Part shown: positions 20,979 to 33,587 of the stretch, piece by piece
Position numbering within the stretch: the stretch's first letter is position 1
Layout of the letters: the number at the start of each line of letters is the position of its first letter
DNA from: Corynebacterium tuberculostearicum
Lineage (GTDB): Bacteria > Actinomycetota > Actinomycetes > Mycobacteriales > Mycobacteriaceae
DNA: 64,000 bases
Assembly (NCBI RefSeq): GCF_016127015.1
Contig: NZ_CP065972.1
Location: forward strand, 1,612,001 to 1,676,000
Direction: 5' to 3'
Made by a program: the position numbers and the translations under genes
Notes under the pieces: generated by a model
Seen by the model: the letters and a program-made list of their open reading frames with translations, nothing else
Databases searched by the model: none
Told to the model about the DNA's origin: nothing

Positions 20979-21578
20979 CTAGTTGCTCAGCGGGCCGTTG
21001 ACGGACTCAATGACGTGGTCAACAATGCCGTAGTCCTTGGCCTGCTGTGCGGTCATCCAACGGTCACGGTCGGAGTCCTTGGTGATCTGCTCGAAGGTCT
21101 GGCCGGTGTGCTCGGCAATGAGCTCGGCCATCTCGCGCTTGGTCTGAGCAAATTGCTCAGCCTGGATGGCGATATCCGCAGCGGTACCGCCAACACCGGC
21201 AGAAGGCTGGTGCATCATGATGCGTGCGTGCGGCAGCGCGAAGCGCTTGCCCTTGGTGCCGCCGGAAAGCAGGAACTGGCCCATGGAAGCGGCTAGGCCC
21301 ATACCGTAGGTGGCGATATCGCACGGTGAGTACTTCATGGTGTCATAGATGGCCATGCCGGCCGTGACAGAGCCACCCGGGGAGTTGATGTAGAGCGAAA
21401 TGTCGCGAGTGGGGTCCTCGGCGGACAGCAGGAGGATCTGGGCGCACAGCTTGTTCGCAATCTCATCATCGACCTGGGTTCCCAGGAAGATAATGCGCTC
21501 GCGCAACAGGCGCTCGTACACGCTATCGCTCAGATTCATACCCGTAGACGACGAGTTCATTGAAATCTTCTCAGACAT
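20979..21578 (-). CDS. clpP1: ATP-dependent Clp protease proteolytic subunit 1
   Basis: 199 residues. Catalytic Ser in [14 protein letters not shown], His in [14 protein letters not shown], and Asp in the [16 protein letters not shown] region. The start [11 protein letters not shown] is chosen because AAGGAG lies 8 bases upstream; the longer in-frame extension reads through promoter sequence. A ClgR-like palindrome lies about 100 bases upstream, in keeping with ClgR control of clpP1P2 in C. glutamicum. Confidence 0.97.
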   Translation of the reverse strand: MSEKISMNSSSTGMNLSDSVYERLLRERIIFLGTQVDDEIANKLCAQILLLSAEDPTRDISLYINSPGGSVTAGMAIYDTMKYSPCDIATYGMGLAASMGQFLLSGGTKGKRFALPHARIMMHQPSAGVGGTAADIAIQAEQFAQTKREMAELIAEHTGQTFEQITKDSDRDRWMTAQQAKDYGIVDHVIESVNGPLSN

Positions 21579-21677
21579 TAGTGGTTCTCCTTCAAGTGAA
21601 GAATGCTTTAACTGGCCCCACCTTACCGGCATTCCTCTCAAACTTGGCCTCTGTTCGCTATGAGCGTTGGGCCACAG

Positions 21678-21688
21678 CGCCAAAGGCG
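21678..21688. promoter_or_regulatory. Possible ClgR box
   Basis: CGCCAAAGGCG matches the CGCYNANRGCG core of the C. glutamicum ClgR motif as I recall it; the outer bases fit only partly. It lies between clpP1 and the divergent regulator gene, where it overlaps the -35 region of the latter. Confidence 0.45.
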
Positions 21689-21704
21689 CACACGGAAGCT
21701 GGGT

Positions 21705-21710
21705 TAACAT
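21705..21710 (+). promoter_or_regulatory. -10 box of the DtxR/MntR-type gene, leaderless
   Basis: TAACAT ends 6 bases before ATG 21717, so the transcript should start at the A of the start codon. Confidence 0.55.
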
Positions 21711-21716
21711 TTACTC

Positions 21717-22397
21717 ATGTCTGTTTCCGAGCTGTCCACCAGTACCCAGAACTATTTGAAAGCTATCTGGGGGCTAAAGGAATGGTCATCCGAGCCCGTT
21801 ACCGCCACGCTTATAGCGAAACAGCTGGGACTCAAGCTCTCCTCGGTTTCCGATGCAGTGCGCAAAATGGCGAAGCAAGGGCTCGTGTCACACACGCCCT
21901 ATGGCTCTGTGGAGTTAACCGAACTTGGCAGGCAGTACGCATTGGTCATGGTGCGCCGTCACCGATTGCTTGAGTCTTTTTTGGTTCAAGCATTGGGCTA
22001 CACCTGGGACGAAGTCCATAATGAAGCCGAAAATCTCGAACACGCGGTGTCTGACATGCTCATAGAACGTGTGGATAAGTTCCTTGATTACCCCACTAGG
22101 GATCCGCACGGCGATCCTATCCCTACGGTTGATGGACAGATCACCATCCCCAGTGCGCATCGCCTCACCGACAGCGGTGCACAATCGCAGGTGACCGTGG
22201 AACGCATTTCTGATTCCGACCCACAACTGCTGAAGTTCCTTGAAGAGCGCGGCATTGTCACTGGGGCTGTTCTTAGCACGCGCGAGGGAGCGCCCTTTTC
22301 AGATTCTCTCGAAATACAGGTGGCCGGCGGCACTCAGTGGGTAGTACTTGGACGCCCAGCTACCGACGCAGTGTTTGTAGCACACCACAACCTTTAG
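21717..22397 (+). CDS. DtxR/MntR family metal-dependent regulator
   Basis: 226 residues in three parts: winged helix (about 8-65, with VTATLIAKQLGLKLSSVSDAVRKM), metal-binding dimerisation domain (about 70-140), and a C-terminal SH3/FeoA-like domain (about 150-226). In the motif VRRHRLLESF...EVHNEAENLEH the residues His82, Glu86, His101, Glu108 and His109 align with DtxR ligands, but the DtxR Cys102 position is Glu105 and the Met10 position is Asn12. Glu at the Cys102 position is typical of Mn(II)-responsive MntR rather than Fe(II)-responsive DtxR. It is transcribed towards nrdIEF, and tandem palindromes lie between them, so it is the leading candidate to control that operon. Confidence 0.88.
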   Translation: MSVSELSTSTQNYLKAIWGLKEWSSEPVTATLIAKQLGLKLSSVSDAVRKMAKQGLVSHTPYGSVELTELGRQYALVMVRRHRLLESFLVQALGYTWDEVHNEAENLEHAVSDMLIERVDKFLDYPTRDPHGDPIPTVDGQITIPSAHRLTDSGAQSQVTVERISDSDPQLLKFLEERGIVTGAVLSTREGAPFSDSLEIQVAGGTQWVVLGRPATDAVFVAHHNL

Positions 22398-22441
22398 ACA
22401 TTCCCCTTTGCATTAATCCTGCTCTCACCTGCCCTTTTCAA

Positions 22442-22461
22442 AACTACGTTAGACCGTAGTT
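22442..22461. promoter_or_regulatory. nrd operator palindrome 1
   Basis: Perfect palindrome AACTACG-N6-CGTAGTT upstream of nrdI. Confidence 0.75.
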
Positions 22462-22463
22462 GC

Positions 22464-22483
22464 AACTACGGCATTGCGTAGTT
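22464..22483. promoter_or_regulatory. nrd operator palindrome 2
   Basis: Second perfect AACTACG-N6-CGTAGTT, 22 bp centre to centre from the first, i.e. about two helical turns on the same face. It covers a possible -35 (TTGCGT, 22474-22479) paired with TATCAC (22496-22501), so binding should repress. It does not match the NrdR box or the DtxR box that I know. Confidence 0.75.
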
Positions 22484-22542
22484 AGTCTTTTCGAATATCA
22501 CCTACCCCACTTATGGCTAAGGCCAGGATGAGCAGGATTGCC

Positions 22543-22980
22543 ATGTCAGACTCACCAGATTTGGTGTACTTTTCCAGCGTTTCAGAGAACACGAAAAGAT
22601 TCGTCGAACGCTTAGATAGACCCGCGGTGCGCATTCCACTGCGCCCCAAGAAAACCGGGATGATCCAGGTTTCACACCCGTACGTACTCATCGTTCCCAC
22701 CTACGGCGGCGGCTCGCTCAAACGCGCAGTCCCCAAACAGGTCATCGACTTCCTCAATGACCCAATCAACCGCTCCTTTATCCGGGGCGTTATTACCTCA
22801 GGGAATACCAACTTCGGAAGTGCTTACTGCGTCGCCGGACGCATCATTTCCGCCAAGTGCCACGTACCGGAGCTGTATCACTTCGAGCTTCTCGGCACCC
22901 AGAAGGACATCGCCGCCGTAAAGCAGGGCCTTCAGAAGTTTTGGGAGCAGCAAAAGCAGCTAACGATGACACCCCATTAA
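22543..22980 (+). CDS. nrdI: NrdI, flavodoxin-like ribonucleotide reductase activator
   Basis: FMN protein that supplies an oxidant (superoxide or peroxide) to the NrdF subunit. 145 residues, the usual NrdI length. [16 protein letters not shown] forms the FMN phosphate loop, VPTYGGG the second flavin loop, and [18 protein letters not shown] the third. Start set at ATG 22543, where the family N-terminus begins and AGGATT lies just upstream; an ATG at 22513 would add ten basic residues without family support. Published work on class Ie enzymes shows that NrdI is needed to form the DOPA cofactor, so its place here fits. Confidence 0.93.
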   Translation: MSDSPDLVYFSSVSENTKRFVERLDRPAVRIPLRPKKTGMIQVSHPYVLIVPTYGGGSLKRAVPKQVIDFLNDPINRSFIRGVITSGNTNFGSAYCVAGRIISAKCHVPELYHFELLGTQKDIAAVKQGLQKFWEQQKQLTMTPH

Positions 22981-22991
22981 TCCCCCACAAG

Positions 22992-26560
<3,569 letters not shown>

Positions 26561-26599
26561 CCACGTCTCCCTACACCCAACTAAGAAAGAAGGTTTACC

Positions 26600-27181
26600 A
26601 TGACCACCCCACGTATCAGCGTTATCGTCGGCAGCCTGCGCCGAGAGTCATTTGCACGCAAGATTGCACACGAGGTGCTCACGATGATCCCTGAAGGCTA
26701 CGAGGCAAACATCGTGGAAATCCGTGACTTGCCGCTCTATGACTTCGACTACGATGACCCCGCCGTCACGGACAAGCCCACTCCGGCTGAGTACACCACC
26801 TTTCGCGAGACCATCAAGAACTCGAGCGGGATCCTCTTCATTACGCCAGAGAACAACCGCACTATCCCTGCCTGCCTCAAAAACGCAGTGGACATCGGCT
26901 CTAAACCCAACTCAGATGTGGCGTGGAAGAACCTTCCCGCAGGTATCATTAGCCACTCTGTAGGCCGCATGGGCGGCTACAGTTCACAGAAGAACCTTCG
27001 CCTCGCTCTGTCCTACTTCGACATGCCGCTCCCTGGTCAGCCCGAAGTATTTCTGGGCCAATCCCCCACCCTTTTCGAAGAGTCCGGACATCTCAATCAA
27101 CGTACCGCAGACTTTGTCAAGGATTACGTTATGCGCTTCCTGCAGTTGACCGACGAGGCCTTTAGAGCCAAGAACGGCTAG
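26600..27181 (+). CDS. NADPH-dependent FMN reductase family protein
   Basis: 193-residue flavodoxin-fold oxidoreductase. VGSLRRESFARKIA (FMN phosphate loop, the GSxRxxS pattern) and ITPENNRTIPACLKNAVDIGS (the equivalent of the PEYN flavin motif, here PENN) are clear. AGAAGG lies 7 bases before ATG. It is the last gene of the nrd block and is followed by a terminator. As NrdI needs an electron donor, a dedicated NrdI or flavin reductase role is a reasonable inference; a general quinone or azo reductase remains possible. Confidence 0.88.
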   Translation: MTTPRISVIVGSLRRESFARKIAHEVLTMIPEGYEANIVEIRDLPLYDFDYDDPAVTDKPTPAEYTTFRETIKNSSGILFITPENNRTIPACLKNAVDIGSKPNSDVAWKNLPAGIISHSVGRMGGYSSQKNLRLALSYFDMPLPGQPEVFLGQSPTLFEESGHLNQRTADFVKDYVMRFLQLTDEAFRAKNG

Positions 27182-27261
27182 CGGTATCCCCAGCCAACAC
27201 ACATCACATCACGCCCTCTTCGAAGTACTCAAAGACTCCTAGAGGGCGTCCACAATGACAC

Positions 27262-27308
27262 AAACCCCGGATTCAGGCTCATCCTTGAGTTACCTGAATC
27301 CGGGGTTT
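27262..27308. terminator. Bidirectional terminator between nrd block and tig
   Basis: Perfect 16-bp stem AAACCCCGGATTCAGG / CCTGAATCCGGGGTTT with a 15-base loop. Confidence 0.92.
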
Positions 27309-27359
27309 CATGCGCGCTCGCCACCACACATGTGGCAGCAGCGCGTTACAAGTGGGAGA

Positions 27360-28718
27360 TTACTTCTCCTCGGAAGCTTCTGCAGCGTCCTCTTCTTCGA
27401 TTTCACCGAAGTACTGGTCAACGTCTACGTCATTGCCCTCTTCATCCTTGACGGTGGTGCGGCAGATAGCGGCAGCCAGTGCCTTGCCACGGCGCACGTC
27501 AGAGAAGAGGTTTGCGATCTGGCCGTTGGACTGCAGCTGCTGGATGAACTGGTTCGGGTCCATGCCGTAGGACTGAGCGGTGAACAGGATGTGGTCGGTC
27601 AGCTCCTGCTGGGAAACTTCCGGCTCTTCCTTCTCGGCTACGGCGTCAAGGAACAGCTGGGTGCGGACGGACTCTTCTGCTTGCTCGCGAGTCTGCTTAT
27701 CAAACTCTTCGCGGGAGGTGCCCTGTGCCTCAAGGAGCTGAGCCAGTGCCTTCTCATCGTGAGCCAGCTGGCCCAGGATCTGGTGCAGCTGGGAGTGAGC
27801 CTGCTCGTCCACTACGGACTGCGGGAGTTCGAATTCAACCTCGGACAGTGCGGACTTCAGAACCTCATCGCGGATCTGTGCAGCCTGCTCAGCCTTCTTG
27901 GTCTCCTCCACCTGGGTCTTGGTGGATTCACGCAGCTCGTCCATGGTGTCGAACTCAGAAGCCATCTGAGCGAACTCATCGTCCATAGCCGGCAGCTTGC
28001 GCTCCTTGGACTGCTGGACATGGACCTTGATGGTGGCCTCTTCGTCCTTGTGCTCACCGGACTGGATGGTGGAGGTGAACTCGTTATCTTCACCGGTCTT
28101 CATGCCGCGCAGGGCGGTATCCAGACCCTTGATAAGGTCATCGTCGCCAATGCGGTAGGACAGGCCCTCGGTGGAAGCGTCTTCGATCTTCTCGCCGTCA
28201 ATTTCAGCGGTGATGTCGATGATGGCGTAGTCGCCGGTCTTCATCTTGCGCTTGGTGTCCTTGAGCTCACCAAAGCGCTCTGCCAGCTCCTCCAGAGCCT
28301 TGTCGACGTCCTCTTCGTCAGACTTTAGGGCTGGGACGGTAACGGAGATCTTGGAGAAGTCCGGAATCTCGAACTCAGGGCGGATATCAACCTCTGCGGT
28401 GAACTCCACGAAGTCCTTGTCCTCAATCTTGGAAATATCAACGTCCGGCTGGCCGATGACCTTCAGATCGTTTTCCTTGACTGCCTGCTCGTAACGGGAA
28501 GGCAGCATGTCATTGACAACCTGCTCCAGGATGGGGCCGCGGCCGAAGCGAGCGTCAATAAGCTGGCGCGGTGCCTTGCCCTTACGGAAACCTGGAATAG
28601 AAACCTGCTGCGCGATTGCCGCGTAAGCTTGATCGATTTCCTGGTCCAGCTCCGCAAACGGAACGTTGACGGTGAGCTTAACGCGGGTATCGCTCAGCTT
28701 GTCTACGGTGGTCTTCAC
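27360..28718 (-). CDS. tig: Trigger factor
   Basis: Ribosome-bound chaperone and peptidyl-prolyl isomerase. 452 residues. The ribosome-binding signature [12 protein letters not shown] is at about 44-55, the FKBP-like domain ([21 protein letters not shown] ... [16 protein letters not shown]) lies in the middle, and the C-terminal helical arm ends in an acidic tail ([14 protein letters not shown]). In related genomes tig lies directly beside clpP1; here the nrd block separates them. Confidence 0.97.
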   Translation of the reverse strand: MKTTVDKLSDTRVKLTVNVPFAELDQEIDQAYAAIAQQVSIPGFRKGKAPRQLIDARFGRGPILEQVVNDMLPSRYEQAVKENDLKVIGQPDVDISKIEDKDFVEFTAEVDIRPEFEIPDFSKISVTVPALKSDEEDVDKALEELAERFGELKDTKRKMKTGDYAIIDITAEIDGEKIEDASTEGLSYRIGDDDLIKGLDTALRGMKTGEDNEFTSTIQSGEHKDEEATIKVHVQQSKERKLPAMDDEFAQMASEFDTMDELRESTKTQVEETKKAEQAAQIRDEVLKSALSEVEFELPQSVVDEQAHSQLHQILGQLAHDEKALAQLLEAQGTSREEFDKQTREQAEESVRTQLFLDAVAEKEEPEVSQQELTDHILFTAQSYGMDPNQFIQQLQSNGQIANLFSDVRRGKALAAAICRTTVKDEEGNDVDVDQYFGEIEEEDAAEASEEK

Positions 28719-28808
28719 GAGTGAATCTCCCTGGCTTCATTGTTTTACGTACATAAACTTAAAGGGGGTCCGGAAATCCTTATTAGGGCATTTCCAGACC
28801 CCCATACG

Positions 28809-28882
28809 TCGGGGCGACAGGATTTGAACCTGCGACCCCCTGCTCCCAAAGCAGGTGCGCTACCAAACTGCGCCACGCCCCG
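28809..28882 (-). tRNA. tRNA-Pro (TGG)
   Basis: Cloverleaf on the minus strand: acceptor CGGGGCG / CGCCCCG, anticodon loop TTTGGGA (anticodon TGG), T-loop GGTTCAAATCC. CCA is not encoded. Confidence 0.95.
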
Positions 28883-29016
28883 TATGTAGGCCACCAAGTT
28901 ACCTTGGCTGCGTTGCATACCTGAGACAGTGTACCGTGTCCGTTTTAAATCTCCTAAACGGACCCCCACTTAATGGAATCCCCGCAGCACAGAAGACGAT
29001 TTTGACAGCCTAGCGG

Positions 29017-29838
29017 CTAGAAATCGAAATCGAAATCAAACATTCCGTCAAAGAATCCACCGCCATCGCCATCGCCAAGGCCATCAAACAGGCCGCCACC
29101 GTCATCGCCACCGCCCATGTCGCCAGCATCGCCAACGTCACCGCCCATGTCGCCAGCATCGCCCATGCCGTCACCACCGCCCCAGTCGCCGTTTTCGGCA
29201 GCGGCCGCGGAATAACCAATGCCAGACATACCGGAGAACAGGGCATTAAACATCATGGAGTAGCCAACCATCCACACGCCGGTCTGCAATGCATCGGCCC
29301 ACCACGGACGCGAGTACCACCCTGCCGGAACTGGGCGCCCTGCGACGGTTCCGCCTGGGTAGTAGTTCGGGGTATCCGCGGAGGCATATGGCGAAGCAGT
29401 GATCTGCTGGCCATTCGCTTCCACGGTGCGCTTTTCCGTTACCTTGCCGGCGGCGCGCTGCCCCTCGAGCGGTGGCAGCTCTGGGCCCGGGTTCATGCCC
29501 ATAATCTCGCGCGCGGCATTCACATAATGCATGCCTTCCAGAGCCGACTCACGCGCGAGGTTCGCCTGCTTTGCAGTAGTGGCGCGCGAAATTGCCGAGT
29601 TAGCCGCAGTAAAGCGCTCGGACGCATCGGCCATTGCCTGCTGGGAGGCAGAATCGGTGCCAGAAATCTGCATTACCTGTCCACCCAGGCGTTCAATCCA
29701 CCGGCGAGCATCGGCTTGTGCATCGGCCAATTGCTGTGCTTCTCGTTCCTCGCGGCGCTTTTGAGAGTTGCGCGAGGACATAAACCACGCACCTCCGCCC
29801 ACTGCCAGCACAAGGAGCAAAATTTCCACTATGATCAT
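29017..29838 (-). CDS. DUF1542-like membrane-anchored protein with Gly/Asp-rich tail
   Basis: 273 residues. One N-terminal membrane segment (MIIVEILLLVLAVGGGAWFM), a charged helical region (about 25-115), a linker with YYPGGTVAGRPVPAGWYSRPWWADALQ, a second hydrophobic patch (about 185-215), then a low-complexity tail of Gly, Asp and Met repeats (GDAGDMGGDVGDAGDMGGGDD) ending in alternating Phe-Asp. The coding DNA for the tail is itself repetitive, so its length may vary between strains. The DUF1542 assignment is from memory of similar corynebacterial annotations; function unknown. Confidence 0.7.
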   Translation of the reverse strand: MIIVEILLLVLAVGGGAWFMSSRNSQKRREEREAQQLADAQADARRWIERLGGQVMQISGTDSASQQAMADASERFTAANSAISRATTAKQANLARESALEGMHYVNAAREIMGMNPGPELPPLEGQRAAGKVTEKRTVEANGQQITASPYASADTPNYYPGGTVAGRPVPAGWYSRPWWADALQTGVWMVGYSMMFNALFSGMSGIGYSAAAAENGDWGGGDGMGDAGDMGGDVGDAGDMGGGDDGGGLFDGLGDGDGGGFFDGMFDFDFDF

Positions 29839-29960
29839 CGCCTTCTATTGGTAGGGCTGTTCTGCTTATAACAACGGCTCAAGCGCTACCCTAGTTCCCT
29901 ATTTTCATTTTTGCCGCCGCATGCGCTAAAGTATGGCGCAGCGTTTCAATAGCGCGCTGT

Positions 29961-30032
29961 GGGAATGTCGTATAGTGGCTAATACCTCAGCCTTCCAAGC
30001 TGAAGACGCGGGTTCGATTCCCGTCATTCCCT
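29961..30032 (+). tRNA. tRNA-Gly (TCC)
   Basis: Acceptor GGGAATG / CATTCCC, anticodon loop CTTCCAA (anticodon TCC), T-loop GGTTCGATTCC; CCA is encoded at 30033-30035. Confidence 0.95.
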
Positions 30033-30040
30033 CCACGTCT

Positions 30041-30067
30041 CGCCCATCTTTCAGGTGGGCGATTTTT
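30041..30067 (+). terminator. Terminator after tRNA-Gly
   Basis: Stem CGCCCA / TGGGCG with 9-base loop, then ATTTTTCG. Confidence 0.8.
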
Positions 30068-30152
30068 CGTTTTACTTCCCCGGCCCTACTCATCTGCGCT
30101 GGCCACACTTGGTTTAAGGTGGACGCATGCGGCAATGTGTACAGTGGCGCGC

Positions 30153-30845
30153 ATGACTTCAACCAATAAGTATTCCGAATTTATCCGCAATCGCCACTCT
30201 CCCCGCGCATTCCTGCCGGAGCCCATGCCGGTGGAAGACATCAAACAGGTTTTGGAGGACGCTCAATCCGCACCGTCCAACTCCAATACCCAGCCGTGGA
30301 ACGTCCACGTGGTGGGCGGAGAAAAGCTCAAGGAGCTCAGCGCGGCGCTGATTAAGGAATTCGACACCAACGGCCTCAGCCCGGACTTCACCACCGATTA
30401 TGGTGAGGGCATCCATCCCCAGCGTTCCCAAGAACTGGCCGCCAAAATGTACGGGCTGCTTGGCATTAAGCGCGAGGATAAAGAAGGCCGCGTGGAGTTC
30501 GTCCGCGAAAACCTGCGCTTCTTCGGCGCGCCGCATGCGGCACTTCTTTTTATCCCACCGATGGGCGACCGCGTCCGTGCCGCCTTTGACCAAGGAACCT
30601 ACGCCGAAAACTTCTTGCTTTCCTTGGAAGCACACGGCTATCACGGCATCCCACAGGGCATGATTTCCTTGATTGCGCCAACCGCACGCGAATTCCTCGG
30701 CGTGGACGAGGACTACAAGCTGGTCGCCGCCATCACCTTTGGAACGGCCGATGAATCTAGCCCAGTCTTTAATACGGCTCCGGGCCGCGCGCCGCTGTCA
30801 GAGACCGTGACGGTGCACGGCATTGAGGGCCTGGAGCTCGAATAG
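30153..30845 (+). CDS. Nitroreductase family protein
   Basis: FMN-dependent NAD(P)H oxidoreductase, 230 residues. IRNRHSPRAFLPEPMPVEDIKQVLEDAQSAPSNSNTQPWNVHVV is the classic N-terminal FMN-binding segment, and HGYHGIPQGMISL and FGTADE lie in the C-terminal half. Substrate unknown. TACAGT lies 7 bases before ATG 30153, so the transcript is probably leaderless; an in-frame upstream start at 30135 lies before that -10 box. Confidence 0.92.
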   Translation: MTSTNKYSEFIRNRHSPRAFLPEPMPVEDIKQVLEDAQSAPSNSNTQPWNVHVVGGEKLKELSAALIKEFDTNGLSPDFTTDYGEGIHPQRSQELAAKMYGLLGIKREDKEGRVEFVRENLRFFGAPHAALLFIPPMGDRVRAAFDQGTYAENFLLSLEAHGYHGIPQGMISLIAPTAREFLGVDEDYKLVAAITFGTADESSPVFNTAPGRAPLSETVTVHGIEGLELE

Positions 30846-30870
30846 CGCCAGCTCCCCTTAGGAAGCTACT

Positions 30871-30944
30871 TTCAACGATTTCGTCCATCTAAACCACCGC
30901 GACCGTCGACGAAATAGGCGATTTATAGGGACGAAATCGTTGAA
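30871..30944. repeat. 16-bp inverted repeat with 42-base spacer
   Basis: TTCAACGATTTCGTCC (30871-30886) and its exact reverse complement (30929-30944). The spacer again contains CGACGAAAT and CGATTT units. It lies just after the nitroreductase gene; no T-tract follows, so a normal terminator is unlikely. Confidence 0.8.
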
Positions 30945-30997
30945 TCGTCTCGGCGAGCGTCCGCTCACCGATATCACTAAGCGAAGTTCGTCGAAGG

Positions 30998-31011
30998 GGG
31001 CGTCGGCAAGC
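30998..31011 (+). repeat. Recurring 14-mer, copy 2
   Basis: GGGCGTCGGCAAGC in noncoding DNA just before the sulfatase-like gene. Confidence 0.8.
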
Positions 31012-31025
31012 CTAGAATTGAATCC

Positions 31026-31658
31026 ATGGATATCACTCTTGCGACCTTTGACCATGCGCCGGAGACCGCACTGCGCGGCGTTCGTTTTAATAACACGTGG
31101 GTACCTTCGGAAACCTATGCGGATTCCCGCCGCGGTACCCTGACTGGGCAGTACCCACAGCGCCAAGCCACCACGCGCATCAGTGAGGTTTTTGCTGGGG
31201 TGGGCTATGAGGTGCGTGAAGACACGGACCCTGCCGGTGACGATGTCTTCCGCCTACTTGAACAGCCCAGCCTGGAGGAACTCGATCAGGTTGAAGGCGT
31301 CATTGCTGTCTGCTCCCTGCTAGGTGGAAATGCCCCGATGTCGGTGCTATGGCCGGGCGTGGCGGAAAACGGGGAGAATAACGAGCTGGTCTCCCCTATT
31401 GACTTGGCTCCTACCCTCGCCGCCATTGCCGGGCTGGATGTGCGGCCCAATGCTCGCTTGTCCTTCGATGGGTTGAACTTGGTTCCGGTACTGCGCCATG
31501 GCGCCTCGGGGCACGCCGCGTTGTTCTTTGACAATGGCGTGCGCATGATTGACGCCGCGCTTATCGACGGCACCGCTACCCCACCCCACGAGCGCGCCCG
31601 CCTGCAAGATGAGTGGGAGACGTGGAATAAATTCATCACGCTCGGCCCACTGCAGTAG
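31026..31658 (+). CDS. Short sulfatase-like protein lacking the catalytic Cys
   Basis: 210 residues, less than half of a normal sulfatase. YADSRRGTLTGQYPQRQ (31-47) matches the sulfatase signature C-x-P-S-R-x-x-L-x-T-G-x-x-P around its Ser-Arg and Leu-Thr-Gly core, but Tyr31 stands where the formylglycine Cys should be and Asp33 where Pro should be. VSPIDLAPTLAAIAGLDV (about 119-136) is the sulfatase C-terminal DLAPTL motif. The protein reads as a shortened member of the alkaline-phosphatase superfamily that cannot use the usual nucleophile. It precedes an aldo/keto reductase gene by 18 bases. Confidence 0.65.
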   Translation: MDITLATFDHAPETALRGVRFNNTWVPSETYADSRRGTLTGQYPQRQATTRISEVFAGVGYEVREDTDPAGDDVFRLLEQPSLEELDQVEGVIAVCSLLGGNAPMSVLWPGVAENGENNELVSPIDLAPTLAAIAGLDVRPNARLSFDGLNLVPVLRHGASGHAALFFDNGVRMIDAALIDGTATPPHERARLQDEWETWNKFITLGPLQ

Positions 31659-32510
<852 letters not shown>

Positions 32511-32549
32511 GCCTTAGCGCCTCGGCCGAGCCGACCGGTGCGCACACAG

Positions 32550-32584
32550 AAACGCCGCGGAACCACCATTGGTCCGCGGCGTTT
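32550..32584. terminator. Bidirectional terminator
   Basis: Stem AAACGCCGCGGA / TCCGCGGCGTTT with an 11-base loop between convergent AKR and rpiB genes. Confidence 0.9.
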
Positions 32585-32592
32585 TGCGTGGC

Positions 32593-33066
32593 TTAGGCCT
32601 CTGGCAACTCCGGGGCGATGCCGGTGCGCTCGTATTCCGCCAAGATGTCGATGCGGCGCTGGTGGCGCTCCGCGCGGGACCATTCTTGGTCTAGGAAGGC
32701 GTCGACGATTTCCAGTGCCTGCTCCTCGGTGTGCATGCGGCCACCGATGCCGATGAGCTGGGCATTGTTGTGCTCACGGGCAAGGCGGGCGGTCTCTGCG
32801 GACCAGGCCAGTGCGCAGCGAGCACCCTTGACCTTATTGGCGGCAATCTGCTCGCCGTTGCCGGAGCCGCCGAGCACGATGCCCAGGGAGCCTGGGTCAT
32901 TGATGGTGCGTTGTGCCGCTTCGATGCAGAAGGCTGGATAGTCATCCTCGGCATCGTAGGTATGGGCGCCGCAGTCAATGACTTCGTGGCCCTGCTTGGT
33001 GAGGTGTTCAGCGATCAGGTTCTTGGTTTCGAAACCTGCGTGGTCTGCTCCTAGATATACGCGCAT
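32593..33066 (-). CDS. rpiB: Ribose-5-phosphate isomerase B
   Basis: Interconverts ribose-5-phosphate and ribulose-5-phosphate in the pentose phosphate pathway. 157 residues. MRVYLGADHAGFETKNLI at the start, VIDCGAHTYDAEDDYPAF, and GIVLGGSGNGEQIAANKVKGARCAL follow the RpiB/LacAB pattern of the mycobacterial subgroup, in which a Glu or Asp replaces the catalytic Cys of E. coli RpiB. The start at 33066 begins the conserved N-terminus. Same position as Rv2465c in M. tuberculosis. Confidence 0.96.
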   Translation of the reverse strand: MRVYLGADHAGFETKNLIAEHLTKQGHEVIDCGAHTYDAEDDYPAFCIEAAQRTINDPGSLGIVLGGSGNGEQIAANKVKGARCALAWSAETARLAREHNNAQLIGIGGRMHTEEQALEIVDAFLDQEWSRAERHQRRIDILAEYERTGIAPELPEA

Positions 33067-33182
33067 GGCCCACATTCTACCGGCCCGGCGCGTCTGGAGG
33101 AGGCTTAGCGCCCACCCTGTTTCGTATTACATTTTCCTGATAGGCTCGCGGGCGACCACAATCGCTATAAAGGAGGAAAGCC

Positions 33183-33587
33183 ATGCCTATAACCAAACCA
33201 GTCCTCGCGCTCTACGGCGGGAGCCTTCTCGCCTGCATCATTATGCTTGGCGTTCAAGTTTCCGGCAGCGGGGGCTTCCTCCTCCCGCTTATCGCAAGCA
33301 TTCTTGCCACTTTGGCTCACCTGGGCCTGGGAGTGTGGTGGATTGCGCAAAAGGTGCGCGGGAAACCGAGGTCCAACGGGGGCGCAATTGCGGCCGGCAT
33401 TATCGCGCTTCTTGCCGGTGCCTCGTGGGCATCCTGGGCGCTAGTCGCGTGGGACGACTTTCGGGCCGGCATGGAACTTCCCTCTATCAATATCGCAGGT
33501 CTGCCGGCATTCATCTTGACCCCGCTGACCATCGCGCTGTGTGTCGGCGCCGCAATTCAGCTGCGCCGACGTGAGAAAAGCGCTTAG
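33183..33587 (+). CDS. Four-TM membrane protein, unknown
   Basis: 134 residues with four hydrophobic segments (about 6-24, 31-53, 66-90 and 104-125) and a short basic tail (LRRREKSA). AAAGGAGG lies 6 bases before the ATG, the strongest ribosome-binding site in the window. No family recognised. Its stop overlaps the convergent nitroreductase-like gene by 4 bases. Confidence 0.78.
   Translation: MPITKPVLALYGGSLLACIIMLGVQVSGSGGFLLPLIASILATLAHLGLGVWWIAQKVRGKPRSNGGAIAAGIIALLAGASWASWALVAWDDFRAGMELPSINIAGLPAFILTPLTIALCVGAAIQLRRREKSA

Noticed and set aside
27255..28328. 357-residue open frame on the plus strand
   Set aside because: Antisense shadow of tig with a Leu-rich artificial composition; it begins over the terminator.
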